64,000 nucleotides of DNA from Gemmataceae bacterium (GTDB lineage: Bacteria; Planctomycetota; Planctomycetia; Gemmatales; Gemmataceae): the NCBI GenBank assembly GCA_901538445.1, contig LR594584.1, positions 3,505,586 to 3,569,585 of the forward strand, in the 5' to 3' direction. Each line of letters starts with the position of its first letter. Position 1 is the first letter of the stretch. Shown piece after piece: positions 26,856 through 36,300 of the stretch. The position numbers and the translations under genes are program-made. The notes under the pieces were generated by a model. It made no database searches. It saw only the letters and a list, made by a program, of their open reading frames with translations, and had not been told where the DNA came from.

Positions 26856-28992
26856 GTTCCCACACGCTCCGGTACGCGCCGAGCCCCTCGAAGTAGGCCA
26901 GCATCCGCTGATAGAACGGGTGGTTCGAAAGGGTGGCACTGTCGCCGATCACGACGAGCTTGCGGCGCGCTCGGGTGAGTGCCACGTTGGTGCGGCGGGT
27001 GTCGCTCAGGAACCCGATCTCGCCCTCGGCGTTCGACCGGACCAGCGACACAACGATGGCCTCCTTCTCGCGGCCCTGGAACCCGTCCACGCTGTCGATC
27101 TCCAATCCCTCCACGTCGGCGAGCAAGTCGCGGAGGTGCCGCACCTGCGCCCGGTACGGCGTGATGAGGCCGATCTGCGCGGCCCGCACGCCTGCGGCGA
27201 GGAGCTTGCGCACCTGACGTGCCGCAAGGCTCGCCTCCTGCACGTTCCGCCGGCTGCCGGTGTCCTCTTCCAGTTCCTCGTCGTAGCTCGCGCCGGCGGT
27301 GTCGAGGAACTCGGCGGGCGATTCGGTCAACGGCTCGGCCCGGACGCCGTCGAGACCGGCGAGGGTGTGACCGGCGACGCTCTCGTGTGCGACCAGCGCG
27401 TTGTCGTAAAACTCGGCGTTCGAGAACCCCATTATCGCCGCGTGCATGCGGTGCTGGATCGTGAGGAGCCGCGAGGCGTCCGGGCCGAACAGGCCGACAA
27501 GGCGCTCCATCAGGCTCACCGCGAGTCCATCCTCGGCGGCCTGTGGGGAGAGTACGGTCGGCGGCAACTGGCAGTGGTCGCCCGCGAGGACGACGCGGTC
27601 GGCCCGCAGCAGGGGCAGCCAGCACGCCGGCTCGGTCGACTGGCACGCCTCGTCGATCACGCACAGCGCGAACCGGCGCTTGCCGAGGAGCTGGCTGTCG
27701 AGCCCGGTAAGCGTCGCGCAGACGATCCGGGTCTCGTCCAGCACGCGCTCGATGGCAAGCGCTTCCAGCCGCCGCGACTCGCCGAGGAGTTGCCGGGCCT
27801 CCCGCCGAAGCGCGGCCTTCTCGCCGGGCTGCGGCCTGTCGCGGGTCCACTTGTCGGCCTGCCGGAACAGCGCGAACGCCTCTTTCGCGACCTTGCGGGC
27901 CTGTCGGGCGTCCGGGTGCTTCTCGGAGAGGATGTCGATGGCCCGCGACCGAAGTTCGGGTGCCACCCGGGCCGGGTGCCCGAGCCGCACGGGGAGTTCG
28001 CCCGCCGCGAGGAGCTTTTCGAGGAGGTTATCGACCGCGTGGTTGCTCGGCGCACACGCGAGCACGGTGTCGCCGCGAGCGACCGCCTGCCGGATCAGCT
28101 CGACCAGCGTCGTTGTCTTACCAGTACCCGGAGGGCCGTGGATGATCGCCACGTCCTTCGCGGCGAGGGCGAGTGCGATCGCTTCGACCTGCGGGGGGTT
28201 CAACTCGCTCGCGAACGGGGCACGTGAGCCTTCGGTTGCGTCGGGAACAACGAATTCCGGCTGCCGCTCGCCGAGCAGGACGGCCCGCAGTTCCGCGAGC
28301 CGGTCACCGTTCGCGGCAGCCGCGCGCTGGAGCGCGTCCTGTTGCCGCAGGCGCGAGACCTCGTCGGGCGACAGGTCGAGCCTCCACACGGCCTCGTCGG
28401 GGATCTCGTCGTCCGGCGGGTCGATGGCGACGCCGATGGTGACCGCGTCGCGATCGAACACGACCCCGCGGTACGACGGCACTCGGCGGTTCACGTTCGT
28501 CTGGCTCAGCACGACCTGCGAACCGGGTTGGAGGCGCGTCGGCGGGAGCCGGTCGCCGGCCTTGCGGGCGAACGTCAGCAGCAACCGTCCGCCGAGGCCG
28601 AACTCGGCATCGCGGAGTACCAGCCTGGTGAGGGTGGTGCCGTCGCCGACGGGCGACCCCTCCTCGGCCTGAGCGCGGCGGCGGGCCTCTTCCTGCTCGG
28701 CGGCGGCTTCGATGTCGAGGAGTTTGGAGAGTCGGGCGAAGTGGTCGGCGTCGGTGAAGTCGGCCTTGCCCGCGAAGCGGACCCGAACCGGCCGGTCCTG
28801 CACCCGTGACCCGTCAAGCGCGGCAACGGCGGCGGCGGCCTTCGCGTCAGCGATTTCGACGGTCGCGGCACGACCGACGAACGCGATCTTGCCGACGTGC
28901 TTGCGGTCGAGCCCGGTGCCGTTGCACACGAACGCCAGTACGACGCCCGGCGAGCACTGCCGCGGGAGGGGTTCGATGTGGATGAGTGCCAT
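26842..28992 (-). CDS. DbpA-like RNA-binding domain fused to a superfamily 1 (IGHMBP2/Upf1-like) helicase
   Basis: Encodes 716 residues. Residues 1-75 (MALIHIEPLPRQCSPGVVL...GKIAFVGRAATVEI...VRVRFA) resemble the DbpA C-terminal RNA-binding fold, which normally follows a DEAD-box helicase. The rest is an Upf1-type SF1 helicase: GPPGTGKTT Walker A (near 285), VIDEACQS Walker B (about 440-447), AGDHCQLPPTV, IQHRMH, and the C-terminal motifs VDGFQGREKEAIVVSLVRSN, NVALTRARRKLVVIGD. It is probably a 5'-3' RNA or RNA/DNA helicase guided by the N-terminal domain. The GDPD gene overlaps its 3' end. Confidence 0.92.
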   Translation of the reverse strand: MALIHIEPLPRQCSPGVVLAFVCNGTGLDRKHVGKIAFVGRAATVEIADAKAAAAVAALDGSRVQDRPVRVRFAGKADFTDADHFARLSKLLDIEAAAEQEEARRRAQAEEGSPVGDGTTLTRLVLRDAEFGLGGRLLLTFARKAGDRLPPTRLQPGSQVVLSQTNVNRRVPSYRGVVFDRDAVTIGVAIDPPDDEIPDEAVWRLDLSPDEVSRLRQQDALQRAAAANGDRLAELRAVLLGERQPEFVVPDATEGSRAPFASELNPPQVEAIALALAAKDVAIIHGPPGTGKTTTLVELIRQAVARGDTVLACAPSNHAVDNLLEKLLAAGELPVRLGHPARVAPELRSRAIDILSEKHPDARQARKVAKEAFALFRQADKWTRDRPQPGEKAALRREARQLLGESRRLEALAIERVLDETRIVCATLTGLDSQLLGKRRFALCVIDEACQSTEPACWLPLLRADRVVLAGDHCQLPPTVLSPQAAEDGLAVSLMERLVGLFGPDASRLLTIQHRMHAAIMGFSNAEFYDNALVAHESVAGHTLAGLDGVRAEPLTESPAEFLDTAGASYDEELEEDTGSRRNVQEASLAARQVRKLLAAGVRAAQIGLITPYRAQVRHLRDLLADVEGLEIDSVDGFQGREKEAIVVSLVRSNAEGEIGFLSDTRRTNVALTRARRKLVVIGDSATLSNHPFYQRMLAYFEGLGAYRSVWELTEE

Positions 28993-29090
28993 GGTGCGAC
29001 CGGGTGCGGCTGTGACGGACCGAGCGTCCCGCTCGCCCCATCATAAGGCCGCACCCGCGGTTGTCTGCCCCACCCGTCGAGAAGGCGAGG

Positions 29091-29306
29091 TCAGCGCTTC
29101 AGCGCGATCTGCTTCCAGTGGCGGCTCGCGTTGGTCCGGTACCGGGCCAGCGCCTCGTCGTGGGTGCTGCCCGCGGTGACCGGCTCCGCCTTCAGAACGG
29201 CGTCGGCTCCCTGCGCACGAACCACGCTCTCGCACGGCCGGCACCACGCCCACGCCGACACACCGCACGCCACGACGAGACCCAGAATCATGTACCGAAC
29301 ACTCAT
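29091..29306 (-). CDS. Small exported protein
   Basis: Encodes 71 residues: MSVRYMILGLVVACGVSAWAWC then CESVVRAQGADAVLKAEPVTAG... . The N-terminus is a membrane or signal segment; a cysteine near residue 22 is not a good lipobox. GGAGGGGAC directly precedes the ATG. It follows the Nif3-family gene in the same direction. No family is recognised. Confidence 0.55.
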   Translation of the reverse strand: MSVRYMILGLVVACGVSAWAWCRPCESVVRAQGADAVLKAEPVTAGSTHDEALARYRTNASRHWKQIALKR

Positions 29307-29385
29307 CGTCCCCTCCGGCTTCCTTGCCTGGTGCGCGGCGAATACCCGGCCCGTCCGCGAAAGTCAACGCCTCACCCGGGCGGGT

Positions 29386-30480
29386 TCAGGTGACCGGGTC
29401 GCGCTCGACCCGGCTGGCCCACGCGGCGACCCCGGGCCACTCGGTGGCGAGCCGCGCGGCGAGTTCTTCGACCGCCGGCCGCTCCGTCGCGTAGTGCCCG
29501 GGAACGACGACGGACACGCCGGCGCTCCGTGCCGCCAGTGCGTCGTGGAACCGCAACTCGCCCGTGACGAAGACATCGGCATTCGACCGGATCGCATCTG
29601 AGAGAAATTCACCCGCCGCGCCGCACGCGACCGCAACTTTTCGCACGGGCCGGCTCAGGTCGCCGACCACCTGGACCGACACCGCCGAGAGCTTCTCCTT
29701 CGCCCGTGCGACCAGCTCGCCGAGCGTAACGAGGTGCGCCAGGTCGCCGATCCGCCCTTCCCCGCCTGCGGCGCCGGGCCTGAGCGGGTACACGTCGAAC
29801 GCCGGCTCCTCGTAACTGTGCGCCTTCCGCATCGCGGCGACGACGGCCGCGACGTTCCGCTCGGGCACGACCACTTCGAGCCGCCACTCGTCCACGTCCT
29901 CGCGGCGGCCCTTCTGCCCGACCACGGGGTTGGTCGCCTCGGTCCCGAAGAAGGTCCCCTTCCCCGCGAGTCGGAAGCTGCACTCGCGGTACTGGCCGAT
30001 CACCCCGGCCCCCGCGGCGAACACCGCGTCCGACACCTTTTGAAGGTCCGCATCGGGAACGAACGCGACGAGCTTGCACTGCGGCGCGGCCGCGCGGGGC
30101 CGCAGCGGGACCGGGTTCACGATTCCGAGGCGCGCGGCGAGGCTGTCGTTGATGCCGCCGGCGCAGTTATCGAACGCCGTGTGCGGGGAGTACACCGCGA
30201 CGCCGGCCGTCATCAGCGGGAACACGACCTTGCCGTCCCCGCTGTTCGCGGTCAACTTCTTGACCGCCCGGAAGAAGATCGGGTGGTGTGAGACGATGAG
30301 GTTCGCCCCCTCGCGGACGGCTTCCTCCGCGACGTCGGGCGTGAGCGTGAGGCACGTCATGACGCGCGCGAGGCCCGCGGCCGGGTCGCCGAGTAGGAGC
30401 CCGACGTTGTCCCATTCGGCGGCGGTGGCGCAGGGGGCGAACCGCTCCAGGTACGCGGCGAAGTCGGCGACGGTGGGCAC
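29386..30480 (-). CDS. Nif3-like dinuclear metal centre protein
   Basis: Encodes 364 residues from a GTG at 30480, with a GAGGGAGA ribosome binding site. The frame is open further upstream but without support. Signatures are AEWDNVGLLLGDP, VSHHPIFFRAVKKL (metal-binding histidines) and, near the C-terminus, VACGAAGEFLSDA, ADVFVTGELRFHDAL and GHYATERPAVE. The length fits the longer form with an inserted central PII-like domain. It is named after YbgI/Nif3; often suggested to be a GTP cyclohydrolase-like or metal-hydrolase protein, but no agreed activity. It is cytoplasmic, toroidal in structures of relatives. Confidence 0.9.
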   Translation of the reverse strand: MPTVADFAAYLERFAPCATAAEWDNVGLLLGDPAAGLARVMTCLTLTPDVAEEAVREGANLIVSHHPIFFRAVKKLTANSGDGKVVFPLMTAGVAVYSPHTAFDNCAGGINDSLAARLGIVNPVPLRPRAAAPQCKLVAFVPDADLQKVSDAVFAAGAGVIGQYRECSFRLAGKGTFFGTEATNPVVGQKGRREDVDEWRLEVVVPERNVAAVVAAMRKAHSYEEPAFDVYPLRPGAAGGEGRIGDLAHLVTLGELVARAKEKLSAVSVQVVGDLSRPVRKVAVACGAAGEFLSDAIRSNADVFVTGELRFHDALAARSAGVSVVVPGHYATERPAVEELAARLATEWPGVAAWASRVERDPVT

Positions 30481-30735
30481 GGTGGTTCTCCCTCGGGGCA
30501 AGCGACCAATGGCTGCCATCATACGGGAGTCGCAGGACCGGTGGAGAAGCGCCCGCCGCGACAATGGCCCGGGGGTGTGAGCCCAGGTCGCGTTGATGTG
30601 TAGTGATGGAGACTGGGTGCCCTCTCTTCGCGCGAGGGGCAAGGGCCAGACAAGAGGCCGCACGGATACGGATCACCGCGATTCGGTGTCCCGGCGCTTC
30701 AGTTGCGCATGTGCGGCGTGGAGGCGTAGCGCATA

Positions 30736-30878
30736 ATGGTTCTGGGGGAAGTGGGGGGTGGGGTCTCCAGAACCAACGAAAACTCTCCAGAACGACCCGA
30801 AACTCTCCAGAATCAACGAAAACTCTCCAGAACCACGCCCAACTCTCCAGAACCAAACCGCCGCTCGCCAGAAGCAAA
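30736..30878 (+). repeat. Iterated 20-nt element, copy 2
   Basis: A 39-nt hairpin module (30736-30774, arms GGTTCTGG/CCAGAACC) is followed by units with core AACTCTCCAGAACC at 20-base steps (from 30781, 30801, 30821, 30841), with a last degenerate CGCTCGCCAGAAG. The module is identical to copy 1 in reverse, and the variant spacers (ACGA, CCCGA, ACGA, CGCCC) appear in the same order as in copy 1. Copies 1 and 2 therefore derive from one another, not from separate amplification. The hairpin arm can pair with every unit. Confidence 0.92.
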
Positions 30879-31038
30879 GCGTCCCGCACCCCACAAACCC
30901 ACACTACCGCCCGCGCGGCGCGACACCATGTTGGATGCTGCGCCGCGCCGAGGGAACCGGGCGAAACGCGGCCCGAGACCCGGAGGTGCCCCCGGTTCGA
31001 CGTGGTCCCGAATCCCAAGTGTTGTTGATTGCTCACTG

Positions 31039-31101
31039 AGCCGGCCTCTGCGAGGCCGGTCCTGTGCGAGGCCCAGACGTCCCGCCTCACAGAGGCCGGC
31101 T
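31039..31101. repeat. Inverted repeat, 18-bp arms
   Basis: AGCCGGCCTCTGCGAGGC (31039-31056) and its complement at 31084-31101 match at 17 of 18 positions. The 27-base centre itself contains a repeated GCGAGGC. It lies upstream of the DUF2784 gene and resembles the palindromic intergenic elements elsewhere in this window. Confidence 0.7.
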
Positions 31102-31245
31102 ACAGATGAGACACGGATCACCGCGATTCGGTGCGGCGGCCGGGCCGGGGGCGATTCGCGGAATAAACACGCGGTGTGGGGGATCAAACTTACTGAACGC
31201 AGCACTTCTGCGAACAACACTCGGACGCCATCCCAAGGGTGCGGT

Positions 31246-31704
31246 ATGTGGTACGGCCTGTGCGCCGACCTGGTGGTCGGCATTCACCTCGCGTACGTCG
31301 CTTACGTGATCTTCGGTCAGTTGCTGATCATCGCCGGCGCGGCGCTAAAGTGGCAGTGGGTGCGGAACCCGTGGTTCCGGTACACGCACCTGCTCGCCAT
31401 CGCCATCGTCGCGGTCGAGGCGATCAAGGGGTGGCCGTGCCCGCTCACCGTGTGGGAGGCGCAGCTCCGCGAACTCGCCGGCCAGGCGTTCAACGGCAGC
31501 GAGTCGTTCATGGGCAAGCTCCTGCACGACCTCCTGTTCTTCGACAACGTCCCGCAACTCGCGCTCGACGTGGGCTACGTCGCCACCATGGTCCTCGTGC
31601 TCCAGGGGCTCGTCATGTACCCGCCGCGGTGGTTCCGCACCGGCACCCCGAGCGGCGCGGCCGCGCCGGCGGAGTACGCGGCCGGGGCGGTCGCGGCCGC
31701 GTAA
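31246..31704 (+). CDS. DUF2784 family integral membrane protein
   Basis: Encodes 152 residues from MWYGLCADLVVGIHLAYVAYVIFGQLLIIAGAA. It has about four hydrophobic helices (residues 5-28, 45-60, and two near 85-120). The ...NPWFRYTHLLAIAIVAVEAIKGWPCPLTVWEAQLR core with its conserved W-x-C-P-L-T-x-W-E is diagnostic of DUF2784. The C-terminal 25 residues are Ala/Gly-rich and disordered. It is an inner-membrane protein of unknown function, complete and of normal size. The next gene lies 62 bases downstream, so the two may be co-transcribed. Confidence 0.85.
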   Translation: MWYGLCADLVVGIHLAYVAYVIFGQLLIIAGAALKWQWVRNPWFRYTHLLAIAIVAVEAIKGWPCPLTVWEAQLRELAGQAFNGSESFMGKLLHDLLFFDNVPQLALDVGYVATMVLVLQGLVMYPPRWFRTGTPSGAAAPAEYAAGAVAAA

Positions 31705-31765
31705 CCGCACTTGACACGCCCGCCGATTTTCCCGACCCTCCCGCATCAACGCGGAGGGTCTCGCA

Positions 31766-33022
31766 GTGTCACTCGTCGCCCACGTCGGGCTCGCGGTCCG
31801 TGCCGTGCGGCTCAAGTTCCGGCTCCTCACCGCCTACGACACGTTCTGGCCCGCGGCCGCCCGCGGCGGCCGCCTGCTCCTCAGCGGCCGGGTCGGCACC
31901 TTCACCCGCAAGCTGTTCAACGAACTCCCCGACGCCCGCGACGCCGCGCCCGTCGAGGCCCGGCGCGCCGGGCCGCCGCTGTTCCTGGCCGGGCACGTCC
32001 TCGGCCTCGGCGGGTACGACCACCTCGTCCTCAACATCCTGAAGGGGCTGACGCACGCCGGGGTCAACGTGTGCCGCGACCGCCGGGCGTGCTTCCGCAA
32101 GCAACTCGTGCCGGTCGACCTGCGGCCGACCGAGCAGCGCCGCCGCCCGCACCACGTCCGCCTGGCCGTCGCCCCACCACACCTGTTGAAGCGCTACCGC
32201 CCGGACCGCCGCACCGCCGCGTTAACCATGTGGGAGACCGACACGCTCCCGCCGGGGTCGGTGCGGCAACTGAACCGCTGCGGGCTGGTGCTGGTGCCGA
32301 GCGCGTGGGGCCGCCGGTGCTTCCGGGCCAACGGCGTCCGCGTGCCGATCGAGGTCGTGCCGCTCGGCTACGACCCCGCCACCTTCTTCCGCACGTCCGA
32401 CGTGCCCGCACCGGGCCGCGGGCGGCCGGTCACCACCTTCGGCACCGCCGGGGCGCTCGACGAGGGCGGGCTCCGGAAGAACGTCCAGCGGGTGATCGAC
32501 CTGTTCCAGCAAGAGTTCCCGACCGACCCCCGCGTGCGGCTGCGGGTGAAGATCACCCCGAACTCGCCGCGGGTGGAGGCGCGCGGCGACGCCCGCGTCG
32601 AGGTGCTCGACGCGCACCTGTCCCCGGCCGAACTGGCGGACTGGTACCGGTCGCTGAGCGCGTTCGTGAACGCCTCGGCGGGCGAGGGCTTCGGCCTGCA
32701 CCTTCTGGAAGCGATGGCGTGCGGGGTGCCGCTGATCTCGTCGCGGTTCGGCGGGGTCGGGGCGTTCTTCGACTCGCGGTCGGGGTACGAGGTGCGCTGG
32801 CGGCCGGCACGCGCGGAGAACGCGATCTACGAGGGGACGTGGTCCGACCCGGACGACGGCGACATCCGGTCGGCGATGCGGCAGGTGTACCGCGACGGGG
32901 AGACCGCCCGACTGGCCGGCGTCGCGGCGGCCGAACGCGCCACGCAGTTCCGCTGGGACGACACGGCGAGGCGACTCGTGATCGCCCTCATCCGGCACGG
33001 GTTCATCCGGTCGCCGGGCTGA
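31766..33022 (+). CDS. Glycosyltransferase family 4
   Basis: Encodes 418 residues with a GTG start (31766) eight bases after GGAGGG. The GT-B fold is indicated by an N-terminal HVLGLGGYDHLVLNILKGL glycine-rich segment, VVPLGYDPATF, and the GT4 donor-site motif FVNASAGEGFGLHLLEAMACGVPLIS (about 306-331), where the E-x-G-x-x-x-x-E glutamates contact the nucleotide sugar. It probably transfers a hexose to a cell-surface polymer, but acceptor and donor are unknown. There are no other sugar-polymer genes nearby. The first ~70 residues are basic and might associate with membrane. Confidence 0.9.
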   Translation: MSLVAHVGLAVRAVRLKFRLLTAYDTFWPAAARGGRLLLSGRVGTFTRKLFNELPDARDAAPVEARRAGPPLFLAGHVLGLGGYDHLVLNILKGLTHAGVNVCRDRRACFRKQLVPVDLRPTEQRRRPHHVRLAVAPPHLLKRYRPDRRTAALTMWETDTLPPGSVRQLNRCGLVLVPSAWGRRCFRANGVRVPIEVVPLGYDPATFFRTSDVPAPGRGRPVTTFGTAGALDEGGLRKNVQRVIDLFQQEFPTDPRVRLRVKITPNSPRVEARGDARVEVLDAHLSPAELADWYRSLSAFVNASAGEGFGLHLLEAMACGVPLISSRFGGVGAFFDSRSGYEVRWRPARAENAIYEGTWSDPDDGDIRSAMRQVYRDGETARLAGVAAAERATQFRWDDTARRLVIALIRHGFIRSPG

Positions 33023-33026
33023 CCGG

Positions 33027-33323
33027 TCACCCGATCCCCAGCACCGTCAACAGAATCGCGACGAGCATCAGCACGAGGACGACCCACGCCGTGCCCGACA
33101 GCTGGCGAGGCGCGTCCTCGGCCGAGAGGTACTCGCCGCACCGCGGGCACCGCTCCGAGTCCTCGAGGATCTCGGCCCGGCAGTGCGGGCACGGGACGGT
33201 CGCGGGCCCGTCGTCGTCGTACAGTCCCGCGGGGTAGGTCTCCGGGTCCTCGGGGTCGTAGTCGTCCCCGTCGTCCCAGTCCTCCTCGTCCTCGTCGGGT
33301 TCGTCACGTCGCGTGCGGGGCAT
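33027..33323 (-). CDS. Zinc-ribbon membrane protein
   Basis: Encodes 98 residues. The N-terminus is very acidic (DEPDEDEEDWDDGDDYDPEDPE), followed by a zinc ribbon CPHCRAEILEDSERCPRCGE (about 45-64) and one C-terminal helix, AWVVLVLMLVAILLTVLGIG. It is a tail-anchored protein with a cytoplasmic zinc ribbon. Its ATG (33323) lies 20 bases inside the end of the RND pump gene, so it is probably made from the same transcript by translational coupling. The function is unknown. Confidence 0.8.
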   Translation of the reverse strand: MPRTRRDEPDEDEEDWDDGDDYDPEDPETYPAGLYDDDGPATVPCPHCRAEILEDSERCPRCGEYLSAEDAPRQLSGTAWVVLVLMLVAILLTVLGIG

Positions 33324-36300
33324 CGCCGGTCCCTCCCGTCGGTGCGGGCGGGGGGGCCGCGGCCGCGGGCTCCGCCGCGGCCGGCTGCGGCGCGTCGGGC
33401 CTCCACCGGCCGATGACGTAGGCGAACACCGGCGTGAGCATGACGCCGAAGAACGTGACCCCGAGCATGCCCGAGAACACCGCGACGCCGAGCGTCGCCC
33501 GCATCTCGGCCCCGGCCCCCTTCGCGAGCACCAGCGGCACCACGCCGAGGATGAACGCCACGCTGGTCATCACGATCGGCCGGAGCCGGGCGACGCTCGC
33601 GTCGATGACCGCGGCCCGGAGCGGCTCCCCGGCCGCCCGCTTCTGGTTCACGAACTCGACGATCAGGATGGCGTTCTTGGCCGCGAGGCCGACGAGGACG
33701 ACGAACCCGATCTGCACGAAGATGTTGATGTCCACCCCCGCGGCCCGCACGCCGACGATCGCCGACAGGATGCACATCGGCATGACCAGGATGATCGCCG
33801 CCGGCATCGTCCAGCTCTCGTACATCGCCGCCAGGATCAGGTACACGAGCACGACCGCCCCGACGAACGCCCAGATGGCCGAGTCGCCCTCGAGGAGTTG
33901 CAGGTAGAACAGCTCCGTCCACTCGGTCGTCATCTGCTGCGGGAGCGTGTCCTTTGCAACCGTGTCGATGATGCGGATCCCGTCCCCGGTGCTGGTGCCG
34001 GGGGCCAGGCTCCCGTTGATCGCCGCGGACGGGTACATGTTGTACCGCTGCACGAACGCCGGCCCGGTCGCGTCGCGGATCGTGGCCACGGACCCGAGCG
34101 GCACCATCTCGCCCTTGATGTTCTTGACCCGCAGGTTCTTGACGTACTCGGCCGAGGCCCGGTACGGCGCGTCGGCCTGCACGTTCACCTGCCACGTCCG
34201 CCCGAACAGGTTGAAGTTGTTCACGAACGTGGACCCGATGTACGACTGGAGCGTGTCGAACACGTCCGAGATGTTCACCCCCATCTGGATGCACCGGGTC
34301 CGGTCGATGTCCGCGTAGAGCTGCGGGATGGCCGCCTTGAACTGCGTGGAGGCGTTGGCGATGCTTTCCTTCTTCTTCTGTGCGTTGCGGACCATCTCTA
34401 ACGTCTCGTGGTCCAGTTCGCCGTACCCCATGCTCCCGCGGTCCTGGACCATGATCTTGAAGCCGCCGGCGGTACCGAGCCCGTCCACCGGCGGCGGCGG
34501 CAGCACGAGCACGGCCGCGTCCTGGATCTCGCGGCGGAGCTTGTCCTGGAGCCGGAACAGGATCGCGAACCCGTTCTTCTCCGGGTCGTCCTTGCGGACG
34601 TCGAAGTCCTCCAGCACCACGAACATGCTCGCGTAGTTCGACCCGTTGGCGCTCAGCAGCAGCGAGTACCCGCCGATGCCGATGGTGTGGCCGACCCCCT
34701 TCTCCTCGCGGCAGATCTTCTCCACCCGGGCCATCACCTCGGAACTCCGCTGGAGCGACGCGGCGTCCGGGAGCTGCATGCTCACAACCAGGTAGCCCTT
34801 GTCCTGCATCGGCACGAACCCGACCGGCGTGTGCGTGAGCCCCCAGGCCGTCAGCCCGATCAGCCCGCCGTACACCACCATGACGATCAGGGCGAGCCGC
34901 AGGAACCCGGCGATGGTCCGGCCGTAGACCCGGGTGGCGACGTCGAACCCCTTGTTGAACCACTTGAACACCCACGCCAGGAGGGCGTTGATCCGGTCCG
35001 CCGCGAACCACCCGACCACCACGCCGGGGACCGCGTAGGCGGCCAGCAGCGCGTACCCGGTCCAACCCGCCGGGTGGTGGAAGAAGCGGTCGAGGACCGT
35101 CACCGACAGCCACCCGAGGAGGGCGCAGATGCCCCACCACGGCAGCGCCTCGGTCCCGTGCCCGTGGCCCGCGGCCCCTCCGTGCTTCTTCGCGTGCTTC
35201 TCGCGGGCCGCGAAGATCGCCACCGCACGGGCGGGCGTCATCGTCATGGCGTTCGTGGCCGAGATCACCATCGCCGCGGCGATGGTCAGTGCGAACTGCC
35301 GGAAGAACTCGCCCGTGATGCCGGGGAGCAGCGCACTCGGCAGGAACACCGAACTGAGCACCAGGGTGATCGCGATGATCGGCCCGGTCACCTCGTCCAT
35401 CGCCTTGATCGTCGCCGAGCGCGGGTCGAACCCCTTCGCGATCCACGTCTCGATGTTCTCCAGCACGACGATCGCGTCGTCCACGACGATGCCGATCGCC
35501 AGCACCAGCCCGAACAGCGTGAGGTTGTTCAGGCTGAACCCGAACAGGAGCATGACCGCGAACGTGCCGGTCAGGGACACGGGCACGTCGATCATCGGCA
35601 GGATCACGGCCCGCCAGTCCTGGAGGAACAGCAGCACCACGATGGCGACGAGGATGATCGCGTCGCGGAGGGTGTGGAACACCTCCTCGATCGACTGGGT
35701 GATGAACGGCGTCGTGTCGTACCGGATGGCGTACTTGATCCCGTCCGGGAACCGCTTCGAGAGGGCCTCCATCTTGGCCTTCACGCGGTCCGCGACGTCC
35801 AGGGCGTTCGACCCCGGGAGCTGGTAGATCGAGATGCCGATGGCCGGGCCGCCGTCGAGCGTGTTCTGCTGGTTCATGTTCTGGGCGCCGAGCACGACCC
35901 GGGACACCTGGTCGAGGGTGACCGCCGCGCCGAGGGTGCCGTCCGAGTTCGTCTGCCCGGCCTTCACCACGATCTTTCCGAACTGCTCGGCGGTCGTGAG
36001 TCGCCCCTCGGTAGAAAGAGTGAGCTGGAGCGCCTGGCCCTTGGGGGCCGGCTCCTGCCCGATCTGCCCGGCCGCCACCTGGACGTTCTGCGCCTGGATC
36101 GCGTTCACCACGTCGGTCGTCGTCAGCTTGAACGAGTTCAGCTTGTCGGGGTCCAGCCACGCTCGCATGCTGTAGTCCTGCTCGCCGAACAGGTTCACGT
36201 CGCCGACGCCGTCGAGGCGGGCGATCTCGTCCTTGAGCTGGATCGTGGCGTAGTTGCTGAGTTCGAGCTGGGTGTGGCTGTTGTCCGGGCTGTACAGGCT

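Larger units (their letters stand above)
30481..31245. other. Repeat-rich 765-base intergenic region
   Basis: This gap lies between the divergent Nif3 and DUF2784 genes. It contains the second copy of the iterated 20-nt element (30736-30878), a 21-base direct repeat (ACGGATCACCGCGATTCGGTG, 30668-30688 and 31113-31133) that brackets it, and an 18-bp inverted repeat at 31039-31101. No gene is convincing here; stop-free stretches are short and repetitive. The direct repeats on either side make the block look like a composite insertion. Confidence 0.7.

Noticed and set aside
30736-30878. Open frames across the array reading as a repetitive protein (…NSPEP…, …KLSRT…)
   Set aside because: With a 20-nt period all three frames stay open by composition. 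The pattern is present in several frames and strands and has no ribosome binding site; it is a by-product of the repeat.
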